From: HGM04593 sp964423665
Lineage (GTDB): Bacteria; Bacteroidota; Bacteroidia; Bacteroidales; Bacteroidaceae
Length of the DNA stretch: 11,548 nucleotides
Reading direction: 5' to 3'
Assembly (NCBI GenBank): GCA_964423665.1
Contig: CAYRFX010000066.1
Coordinates: forward strand, 1-11,548
This document shows, piece after piece, positions 6,028 through 11,548 of the stretch (its first letter is position 1; each line of letters opens with the position of its first letter). The position numbers and the translations under genes are program-made. Under the pieces are notes generated by a model. It saw nothing but the letters and a program-made list of their open reading frames with translations, did no database searches and had not been told where the DNA came from.

Positions 6028-8535
6028 ATGAAAACAATTAAAAAACTATTCACAGCCCTGTTGCTGCTGTGCAGCACAGTGGCAAGTGCCCACGACTTTG
6101 AGGTCGATGGCATTTATTACAACATTACAGATGAAACTGCAAAAACAGTGGAGGTAACTTACAAAGGAGATACTTATCTCGCTTACTCTGATGAGTATAG
6201 TGGCAATGTGGTTATCCCCTCGTCCGTAGCTTGTAATGAAACAACCTACAGTGTTACAAGCATAAAAGATTATGCGTTCTATGTTTGCACCGACCTCGCC
6301 AATATTGAAATTCCTAATAGCGTTACGAGTATAGGCAAGAGTGCTTTCCGAGCTTGTGACGGTCTCACCAGTGTTGAAATTCCCAATAGCGTTACAAGCA
6401 TAGGAGATGATGCGTTCCGAAATTGCACCGGTCTTACAAATGTTACTATACCTAATAGCGTAACAACAATAGGTTACGACGCGTTCAGTGGTTGCACAAG
6501 CCTCACAAGCATTGAGATTCCCAATAGTATTACAAGCGTAGGAGAGAGTGCGTTCAATGGTACTGCTTGGTACAATAATCAACCCGATGGAGTGGTGTAT
6601 GTAGGCAAAGTGCTCTACAAATACAAAGGCACAATGCCTAATAATACATCAATCATAGTAAAAGAAGGCACAATAAGTATATCCCAGGGTGCGTTCTATA
6701 ATTGCACCGGTCTCACAAGTATTACAATCCCTAATAGCGTTACCAGTATAGGAGTGTCTGCCTTCAAGGGTTGCACCGGCCTCACAAGCATTGAAATACC
6801 GAATAGCGTAACAACAATAGGAAGCAATGCGTTCAGTGGCACCGGCCTAAAAAGTGTTACGATACCCAATTGCATTACAAGCATAAGTAATGCGTTCAGT
6901 GGTTGCGAAAGCCTCACTAGCATTGAAATCCCTGCTAGCGTAACAACAATAGGTAACGGCGCGTTCAATTATTGCACAAGCCTCGCAAGTATTACAATTC
7001 CAAACAGCGTAACAACAATAGGTGGCTATGCGTTCAATAATTGCACAAGCCTCACAAGTATTACAATCCCTAACAGCGTTACAAGCATAGGAATCTCTGC
7101 GTTTTATGAGACCGCTTGGTACAATAACCAGCCTGACGGAGTGATATATGCAGGTAAAGTGCTTTACGGCTACAAAGGCACAATGCCCGATAATACATCA
7201 ATTACAATAAAAGAAGGTACATTGAGTATAACCGCCGACGCGTTCCGATTTTGCACCGGCCTCACCGGCATTGAAATTCCTAATAGCGTAACAGCAATAG
7301 GAACCTATGCGTTCGAAAATTGCTCTCTCACCAGCGTTAAAATTCCTAATAGCATTACTCGCATAGAAGCTGCTGTTTTCTTCGCTTGCCAAAATCTAAG
7401 TAGTGTTGATATTCCTAATGGCGTTACAAGCATTGGAAATTCTGCGTTCTTCGATTGTCGCAGTCTCACCAGTATTGAAATTCCCAATAGTATTACAAGC
7501 ATAGGAGATGATGCGTTCACTTCTTGCAGTGCTCTTACAAGTATAGTCGTTGCAAATGAAAATGCTATCTATGACAGCCGTAACAATTGTAATGCAATTA
7601 TAGAAACTGCAACAAATACGCTTGTGCTAGGTTGTAAAAATACAACAATTCCTAATAGCGTTACAAGCATAGGCGATTCTGCATTCGAGAGTTGCACCGG
7701 CCTCACAAGCATTACTATACCAAATAGCGTTACAACAATAGATGGCTCTGCGTTCTACTATTGCACCGGTCTAAAAGAAATCTATTCATTGGCAGAAACA
7801 CCGGCAACAATTGACAGTAGTACATTTGATGACTATTCAGCCACTATCTATGTCCCTTATGGTGCAAAAGAAACATATGAAACAACAGATGGTTGGAGTA
7901 ACTTTAGCAACATTGTTGAAATGGACCCCGAAGAGGTAACAATAACCATAGGTGAATATGGCAGTGCAACATATTGTTCGGAATTTGCTCTCGATTTTAG
8001 CAACGTAGAGGGTTTGAAGGCATACGCAGCAACAGGTTACAACACAAACACACAGGTTGTAACATTAACAAGGGTGCAAACTTCAAAGGAATCTATAGGT
8101 CTCTTCCTTGTTGGCGAACCGGGCGAATACACTGTTCCTATAATAGAAACCTCAACCGACTACACTCTAAACCTGCTTGTAGGCACATTGGAAGAAACAG
8201 ATGTTAATGGCACTTCGGCAGATGGCAATTACTATAACTTCAAATACACAGTTGCTGAAACAAGTGAAACTCCGTTGTTCTACCAATTCGAGGACGCTTC
8301 TTCTTTAAGTGCCGGCAAAGCATATTTACAACTACCCGCATCTTTGTTCCCCGCGACTGTTGCAAAGGCAATAAGCATGAGATTTGATGAGGGTGCAACA
8401 ACCGATATTGATGAGATAACAGATAACAGACAACAGAGTACAGATATTTACGACCTCAATGGTCGCCGAGTGGAGACCCCCACAAATGGTATTTATATAG
8501 TAAATGGTAAGAAGGTTATAGTAAATAACAAGTAA
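6028..8535 (+). CDS. BspA-type leucine-rich repeat surface protein with C-terminal sorting-like tail
   Basis: This is an 835-residue exported protein. It starts with a signal peptide (MKTIKKLFTALLLLCSTVASA, cleavage likely before HDF). Roughly residues 75-585 contain about 19 LRR_5/BspA (Treponema pallidum-type) units of about 23 residues built on IPNSVTSIG-xx-AF-x-xCTGLTSI. Two longer 40-residue modules (TAWYNNQPDGV...) interrupt the array and are near copies of each other. After the repeats comes TIYVPYGAKETYE...GWSNF, the usual cap of such proteins. A beta-rich domain follows (TIGEYGSATYCSEFALDFSNVEGLKAY). The tail reads IYDLNGRRVETPTNGIYIVNGKKVIV, similar to type IX secretion C-terminal domains in Bacteroidetes. 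BspA proteins bind host matrix proteins or other bacteria; a binding partner cannot be read here. A small peptide gene begins 6 bases after the stop. Confidence 0.9.
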   Translation: MKTIKKLFTALLLLCSTVASAHDFEVDGIYYNITDETAKTVEVTYKGDTYLAYSDEYSGNVVIPSSVACNETTYSVTSIKDYAFYVCTDLANIEIPNSVTSIGKSAFRACDGLTSVEIPNSVTSIGDDAFRNCTGLTNVTIPNSVTTIGYDAFSGCTSLTSIEIPNSITSVGESAFNGTAWYNNQPDGVVYVGKVLYKYKGTMPNNTSIIVKEGTISISQGAFYNCTGLTSITIPNSVTSIGVSAFKGCTGLTSIEIPNSVTTIGSNAFSGTGLKSVTIPNCITSISNAFSGCESLTSIEIPASVTTIGNGAFNYCTSLASITIPNSVTTIGGYAFNNCTSLTSITIPNSVTSIGISAFYETAWYNNQPDGVIYAGKVLYGYKGTMPDNTSITIKEGTLSITADAFRFCTGLTGIEIPNSVTAIGTYAFENCSLTSVKIPNSITRIEAAVFFACQNLSSVDIPNGVTSIGNSAFFDCRSLTSIEIPNSITSIGDDAFTSCSALTSIVVANENAIYDSRNNCNAIIETATNTLVLGCKNTTIPNSVTSIGDSAFESCTGLTSITIPNSVTTIDGSAFYYCTGLKEIYSLAETPATIDSSTFDDYSATIYVPYGAKETYETTDGWSNFSNIVEMDPEEVTITIGEYGSATYCSEFALDFSNVEGLKAYAATGYNTNTQVVTLTRVQTSKESIGLFLVGEPGEYTVPIIETSTDYTLNLLVGTLEETDVNGTSADGNYYNFKYTVAETSETPLFYQFEDASSLSAGKAYLQLPASLFPATVAKAISMRFDEGATTDIDEITDNRQQSTDIYDLNGRRVETPTNGIYIVNGKKVIVNNK
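6562..6681 (+). repeat. Duplicated 40-codon module in the LRR gene, copy 1
   Basis: This block encodes TAWYNNQPDGVVYVGKVLYK and continues through KGTMPNNTSIIVKEGT to ISI. It has the same length as the block at 7111-7230 and is nearly identical in sequence. It interrupts the regular LRR array after the fifth unit. Confidence 0.85.
7111..7230 (+). repeat. Duplicated 40-codon module in the LRR gene, copy 2
   Basis: The second copy of the module at 6562-6681, 549 bases downstream and in frame. Differences are mostly silent or conservative (for example VVYVGKVLYK against VIYAGKVLYG). Together with the LRR units between them, this points to an internal segmental duplication. Confidence 0.85.
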
Positions 8536-8541
8536 AATTGT

Positions 8542-8721
8542 ATGAAGAAAATATATAAAGCACCTTTAACGACTGAAATTCAGTTGGCAGTATCACCTGT
8601 GATGACAACCATTTCTCAAGAACAGACAACTGCCGGAGTTGGAAATGGAACAGTTGGTAATAATACCCCCAATTTGTCAGATAAAAACAGAGGCGAGTGG
8701 GGCAACTTGTGGAAAAAATAA
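8542..8721 (+). CDS. Small Bacteroidales peptide (MKKIYKxP family, 59 residues)
   Basis: The ORF begins MKKIYKAPLTTEIQLAVSPV, continues through QTTAGVGNGTVGNNTPN, and ends with EWGNLWKK and TAA. From recall of Bacteroides and Prevotella genomes, short proteins starting MKKxYxxPxxxxxxL, with a Gly/Asn-rich middle and a Trp-containing acidic or polar end, are common and unannotated. They often sit behind genes for surface proteins. There is no clear signal peptide, no membrane segment and no double-glycine leader. It starts 6 bases after the BspA stop and is followed by a strong hairpin, so it is the last gene of that transcript. Secretion accessory, modified-peptide precursor or toxin-like roles have no support from this sequence alone. 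Confidence 0.72.
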   Translation: MKKIYKAPLTTEIQLAVSPVMTTISQEQTTAGVGNGTVGNNTPNLSDKNRGEWGNLWKK

Positions 8722-8744
8722 TTTTCCGCAAAAAGATTCCAAGA

Positions 8745-8782
8745 AATCAATAAATGAGACCGCACGGTCTCATTTATTGATT
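8745..8782 (+). terminator. Perfect inverted repeat, likely terminator of the BspA operon
   Basis: Arms AATCAATAAATGAGACCG (8745-8762) and CGGTCTCATTTATTGATT (8765-8782) are exactly complementary over 18 bases around CA; the physical loop would be GCAC. The T-rich stretch ATGTTTATTTCTT follows. It lies 23 bases after the small peptide gene, in the right place and form for a rho-independent terminator. Confidence 0.75.
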
Positions 8783-8825
8783 ATGTTTATTTCTTGTAAA
8801 ATAAATTTACCATATTCCTGTTGCG

Positions 8826-8841
8826 CGAATTTATAAATTCG
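8826..8841. repeat. Perfect 16-bp palindrome
   Basis: CGAATTTATAAATTCG is fully self-complementary and lies between two longer hairpins. It could be a protein-binding site or a chance AT-rich palindrome. It has no loop, so it is more likely to act as DNA than as RNA. Confidence 0.4.
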
Positions 8842-8857
8842 GCAGGGTGGGGGATAA

Positions 8858-8893
8858 AGCAAGATGGCGACTAAATTTAGTCGCCATCTTGCT
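8858..8893 (-). terminator. Perfect 36-base palindrome, possible terminator for the minus-strand carboxyltransferase gene
   Basis: Arms AGCAAGATGGCGACTAAA (8858-8875) and TTTAGTCGCCATCTTGCT (8876-8893) are exactly complementary with no spacer; the loop would be taken from the central AAATTT. Read on the minus strand it is followed by TTATCC, and on the plus strand by ATGAATG, so termination of minus-strand transcripts is the better guess. It is 228 bases beyond the carboxyltransferase stop, with other structure in between. Confidence 0.5.
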
Positions 8894-8934
8894 ATGAATG
8901 TGAATAAAAAGATGGGATTTAAGGCTTTTGCAAA

Positions 8935-9070
8935 CGAGCAAAACATAAAGTTCACTTTAATGTTTTACTGCGAGTGCAGCAAAGGCTCGCCAAAGGCAGT
9001 GCGCATGCGATGACCGAAAAGCCGCAGTTTACTAAGTGTAAATGAGGATTTTGAGGGCGAGCATAACACA
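8935..9070. repeat. Structured intergenic element bounded by CGAGCA near-direct repeats
   Basis: A GC-richer, non-coding block is set in an AT-rich gap. It begins CGAGCAAAACATAAAG and ends CGAGCATAACACAAAA, which are near copies of one another. Inside are the hairpin AAAGT-TC-ACTTT (about 8948-8959), GCGAG (8970-8974) against CTCGC (8986-8990), and TTTAC-TAAGT-GTAAA (9028-9042). From memory, similar blocks with GAGGATTTTGAGGGCGAGC recur between Bacteroidales genes, so a dispersed repeat or a 3' RNA element is plausible. There is no ORF or transposase. Confidence 0.4.
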
Positions 9071-9122
9071 AAAGACCGCTTTTTTAGTCACGTTCTTGAT
9101 GTTGTTGTATGTATGGTCTTTT
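9070..9122 (-). terminator. Weak terminator-like hairpin at the end of the carboxyltransferase gene
   Basis: AAAAGACC (9070-9077) and GGTCTTTT (9115-9122) form an 8-bp stem overlapping the stop codon, with a 37-base loop. On the minus strand the 3' arm ends in TTTT. The large loop makes this a weak terminator by itself. Confidence 0.3.
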
Positions 9123-10896
9123 ATGCAAACAGCTCGTCGCGTTGCACATATGCAATAACCTCGCCCCGGTTCACATGGCTGCCCTGCTGTGCGCACACTT
9201 CCACCACGCGGCCGCCCAATCCGGTGGCAACGGGCATGAGCTCACCCCATGGGGTGATGATGGTGCAGAACTGCTCGTCGGCAGCATATTGCTTGCCTAT
9301 TGCAGGAGCCTGCGACTCACCCTCCACGGCAACCTCCCACAAAAGTTGTCCTTTGGCAGGTGCTACGATGGGGTCTGCCTTTGCGTGCTTAATTGCCTTA
9401 ATCTCCTCCACGCTCACGCCGCTTTTTGCCATCTCGCTCTCTTTTGCCTTCTCAATATCGGCAAGGAAGCGTTCTTTGGCAACACCACTCTTATAGTCGC
9501 GATATTGGCGCTCGTGCATTGCAAATTCCCACAACTCCTCGTCGTCCTCGCCTGTCTCCCAGCCAAGTTCTTCCATCTCCTTGCGGTATTTGTCGAGTGC
9601 GTCGGGGTAGAAACTCTGTGGGTCGGCTGTGGTGAACTCGTAGCCCTTCTCTTTGGCAAGTTCCACAATCTCGGGTGCAAGCTCGCCGGGCAGGCGACCG
9701 CTCTTGCCCAATATCATTCCCCACATGCTGTCGTCCATGCGGCTGAAGCGAGGCTCGTCCTGCGCACGGCTCAGGAGGTTCATGAGTGCGATATTCTTCA
9801 CATACTGGCTGAACGGGGTAACGAGTGGGGGATAGCCCACACGCGGCCACACATATGCCACTTCGTTAAAGAGTTCCACCATAAGTTCATCGAGCGTGTA
9901 TGTGGGCTTGCCCTTGCTCTGCAATATTCCGTTGATACCTTTGTGAACACCGGCGAGGTCGGACATCATCGAACCCATCATTCCGCCGGGCAATCCGCTG
10001 GTGAGCAGCAGCGAGCTCATGAGTTTGTTGTTATTGTCCATGAACACGCCTAACCACTCGTCGATAAACTCTTGTGTGAGGCTGCGTGTCTTCATGTAGG
10101 CGTTCATGTTAATCTCGGGAACATCAAAGCCTGCATCTTTCAGCATTGCCTGCACGCTGATAATATCCGGGTGTACCTTCCCCCATGAAAGCGGTTCGAT
10201 GGCTGTGTCAATAATATCGCAACCATTCTTGCACACCTCCAATATTGATGCCATTGAGAGACCGGGGCCGCTGTGTCCGTGGTATTGTATTATAATATCG
10301 GGGTGTTTGTCCTTTATGCTTTTTACAAGGCGACCGAGAAAATCGGGGCGTCCTATGCCTGCCATATCCTTCAAACATATCTCCTGCGCACCGGCAGCAA
10401 TCAATTCCTCCGCCATATTGCTGTAATACTCAATGGTATGAACAGGTGAGCTGGTGATGCAAAGAGTTGCTTGGGGTATCATGCCTGCCTCCAATGCATA
10501 TTTAATGGAGGGGATAATATTGCGTGTGTCGTTCAATCCGCAGAAAATACGCGTAATATCCACTCCCTGCGCCTTTTTTACCTTATACATAAGACGGCGC
10601 ACATCTGCCGGAACAGGGAACATGCGCAGTGCGTTCAGGGCACGATCGAGCATGTGTGTCTGTATGCCTGCTTCATTAAAAGGTTTTGTAAATGTGCGCA
10701 CAGCCTTGTTGGGGTTCTCTCCCGCCATGAGATTTACCTGCTCAAATGCACCGCCGTTAGTCTCCACGCGTGCAAAGCAGCCCATCTCTATAATTGCCGG
10801 AGCAATCTTCTCCAATTGGTTTGCAAGTGGTTGAAATTTACCCGATGACTGAAACATATCGCGGTAAACCAAGCTGAATTTGATACTCTTTCCCAT
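9121..10896 (-). CDS. Biotin-dependent carboxyltransferase, oxaloacetate decarboxylase alpha / pyruvate carboxylase B type, with lysine-less biotinyl domain
   Basis: This 591-residue protein is a DRE-TIM carboxyltransferase. It moves CO2 between biotin and an oxo-acid, typically oxaloacetate or pyruvate. ATG at 10896 (MGKSIKFSLVYRDMFQS) is chosen because homologues start there; the in-frame ATG at 10938 adds 14 unlikely residues. The metal-binding Asp13 (YRD), the carboxylated catalytic lysine K176 (KDMAG) and H206/H208 (YHGHSG) are present, as are LPGGMMGS, RVGYPPLVTPFSQYV and the PEIVELA region. Residues 507-584 resemble a whole biotinyl domain in both halves (IVAPAKGQLLW; GGRVVEVCAQQG). 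The hairpin where EAMKM should be reads ITPWGELMPVA, with no lysine. A separate biotin carrier would have to act in trans, so it fits a multi-subunit decarboxylase or carboxylase better than a self-contained enzyme. Specificity is not resolved. Confidence 0.88.
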   Translation of the reverse strand: MGKSIKFSLVYRDMFQSSGKFQPLANQLEKIAPAIIEMGCFARVETNGGAFEQVNLMAGENPNKAVRTFTKPFNEAGIQTHMLDRALNALRMFPVPADVRRLMYKVKKAQGVDITRIFCGLNDTRNIIPSIKYALEAGMIPQATLCITSSPVHTIEYYSNMAEELIAAGAQEICLKDMAGIGRPDFLGRLVKSIKDKHPDIIIQYHGHSGPGLSMASILEVCKNGCDIIDTAIEPLSWGKVHPDIISVQAMLKDAGFDVPEINMNAYMKTRSLTQEFIDEWLGVFMDNNNKLMSSLLLTSGLPGGMMGSMMSDLAGVHKGINGILQSKGKPTYTLDELMVELFNEVAYVWPRVGYPPLVTPFSQYVKNIALMNLLSRAQDEPRFSRMDDSMWGMILGKSGRLPGELAPEIVELAKEKGYEFTTADPQSFYPDALDKYRKEMEELGWETGEDDEELWEFAMHERQYRDYKSGVAKERFLADIEKAKESEMAKSGVSVEEIKAIKHAKADPIVAPAKGQLLWEVAVEGESQAPAIGKQYAADEQFCTIITPWGELMPVATGLGGRVVEVCAQQGSHVNRGEVIAYVQRDELFA

Positions 10897-10913
10897 AGTC
10901 TTTATAATTTTTT

Positions 10914-10934
10914 GCAGAGTGGGGTGCACTCTGC
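10914..10934 (-). promoter_or_regulatory. 5' leader hairpin before the carboxyltransferase start
   Basis: GCAGAGTG (10914-10921) and CACTCTGC (10927-10934) form a perfect 8-bp stem with a 5-base loop. In the minus-strand mRNA it is followed by an A-rich stretch and then the ATG 17 bases later. It could protect the 5' end or control translation. The ten bases GGGTGCACTC in its loop and 3' arm recur at 11353-11362, upstream of the divergent gene. Confidence 0.45.
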
Positions 10935-10989
10935 CCATGTTTATGTTATATAGTTAAAGTTTTTATGCAATCAATTATTTCAACCCTTC

Positions 10990-11010
10990 TTTTCTGTGGT
11001 TTTTCTGTGG
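10990..11010. repeat. Tandem TTTTCTGTGG pair
   Basis: TTTTCTGTGG occurs at 10990-10999 and again at 11001-11010, one helical turn apart, in the leader or promoter region of the carboxyltransferase gene. It may be a regulator site or slippage. Confidence 0.35.
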
Positions 11011-11027
11011 TTATGTAACCTCTGCTG

Positions 11028-11035
11028 CAAAGTTA
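11028..11035 (-). promoter_or_regulatory. -7 promoter element for the carboxyltransferase gene
   Basis: On the minus strand the sequence is TAACTTTG followed by CAGC, a full match to the Bacteroidetes TAnnTTTG element and to the frequent Bacteroidales context CTAACTTTGCAG. Transcription from here would leave a leader of about 125 bases containing the 10914-10934 hairpin. No convincing -33 TTTG is found at 19-21 bases. Confidence 0.55.
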
Positions 11036-11313
11036 GTCGCTTTCTTCAAAATACCTAATTATTTCCAAATTTTTATTTTCTCTTTCTTTTTCGCTGTTGT
11101 TTTTCTCTTTTTCGGGGTTGGTATAGCTTTGTTTTCGTTTTTCTGTTTTCAGGGGCGAAAATTGCAAATCGTTGAAAAATCTAAATCTTTTTATCTTGAA
11201 TTTCGCCAACAAATACCGAATTTCACCCCTAAATCCGCGTTTTAACCACTTGTAACACCTCTCTATCGCCAAAATTGCCATTTCTTAAAATGATATGCGA
11301 AATTTGCATCGTA

Positions 11314-11347
11314 CAAGAGTGTAAAAGCTCATGTGCAAGGGTGTAAA
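11314..11347. promoter_or_regulatory. Direct repeats CAAGrGTGTAAA 22 bp apart
   Basis: CAAGAGTGTAAA (11314-11325) and CAAGGGTGTAAA (11336-11347) match at 11 of 12 positions and are two helical turns apart, about 100 bases before the acyl-CoA ligase start. This geometry suits a dimeric regulator binding one DNA face. The rest of 11036-11441 is AT-rich near the minus-strand promoter and otherwise holds no gene I can support. Confidence 0.35.
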
Positions 11348-11441
11348 TAATAGGGTGCACTCGGGCAATGATAGATGCTTGCGACGTTTGGCGGTATCAC
11401 TTTGTGCGAACACCTCAATATTAACTCAATTATCTATAATT

Positions 11442-11548
11442 ATGAAACATTTTTTGGTTTACATTGAGGAGACTATCAAAAAACATTGGGATAGGTCCTC
11501 TATCACAAACTACGGTGCCAACGGTTACACCTATGGTGAGGTGGCAGC
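11442..11548 (+). CDS. AMP-forming long-chain acyl-CoA synthetase, N-terminus only
   Basis: Only 35 codons are visible: it starts MKHFLVYIEETIKKHWDRSS and continues ITNYGANGYTYGEVA at the window edge. The layout (short N-terminal helix, then a x-TNY-x-YTYGEVA phrase) is the start of ANL-superfamily AMP-binding enzymes as found in Bacteroidales fatty-acid CoA ligases, which activate fatty acids with ATP and CoA at the inner membrane face. The catalytic P-loop-like and adenylate motifs lie outside the window. It is divergent from the carboxyltransferase gene across about 545 bases. Confidence 0.7.
   Translation, partial: MKHFLVYIEETIKKHWDRSSITNYGANGYTYGEVA

Noticed and set aside
6046..6582. 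Minus-strand ORFs across the LRR gene
   Set aside because: They are repetitive reflections of the LRR codons. Their repeats follow the plus-strand unit exactly, and there is no start context.
6262..7770. The regular repeats as a CRISPR or satellite array
   Set aside because: They are in-frame protein-coding LRR units with codon-level variation and belong to the BspA-type gene.
9109..10053. A 314-codon plus-strand ORF opposite the carboxyltransferase gene
   Set aside because: It is an antisense shadow. The minus-strand frame has clear family motifs (KDMAG, YHGHSG, PPLVTP), while this one is His/Cys/Leu-rich without motifs.
11033..11281. An 82-codon minus-strand ORF rich in Lys, Glu and Asn between the divergent genes
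   Set aside because: It overlaps the -7 element of the carboxyltransferase gene, has low-complexity composition expected from an AT-rich gap, and shows no recognisable domain.

Overview
The window looks like a chromosomal stretch of an anaerobic gut-type Bacteroidales bacterium, nearest in style to Prevotellaceae or Bacteroidaceae. The reasons are: TAnnTTTG-like -7 promoter elements with no strong Shine-Dalgarno sites; a BspA-type leucine-rich repeat protein ending in a GIYIVNGKKV-type C-terminal tail; a small MKKIYKxP peptide gene directly behind it; a biotin-dependent carboxyltransferase with the Bacteroidales MGKxxKFSLVYRDM start; and an [FeFe]-hydrogenase maturase. I see no transposase, integrase, phage gene, CRISPR array, tRNA or rRNA.

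Layout. 1-3896 (+): a tightly packed run of the 3' part of hydF, a secreted GH43-type glycosidase, a lipoprotein with an M15-like zinc-peptidase signature, and a ten-helix EamA/DMT transporter. A compact structured repeat lies just before the transporter. 3897-4487 (-): a probable DNA-binding protein, convergent with the transporter with no base between the two stop codons. 4488-5142: an AT-rich intergenic region with a dyad, a short tandem 12-mer array and a long rod-like RNA fold that resembles 6S RNA. 5143-8721 (+): an apparent three-gene operon of a 290-residue protein of unknown function, the 835-residue BspA/LRR surface protein, and a 59-residue peptide. 8722-9120: an intergenic region with two perfect 18-nt-arm inverted repeats and a GC-richer structured element. 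9121-10896 (-): a carboxyltransferase of the oxaloacetate decarboxylase/pyruvate carboxylase B type whose C-terminal biotinyl-like domain has no biotinylation lysine. 10897-11441: a divergent regulatory region. 11442-end (+): the first 35 codons of an AMP-forming acyl-CoA ligase.

How the parts work together (inference). hydF and the carboxyltransferase fit fermentative metabolism: H2 cycling, and decarboxylation or carboxylation on the C4 route to succinate and propionate. The GH43 enzyme, the two exported proteins and the small peptide fit surface and glycan life in the gut. The points most worth a second look are the lysine-less biotinyl domain, the candidate 6S-like RNA, the unknown-protein/BspA/small-peptide operon, and the compact repeats at 2909-2956 and 8935-9070.
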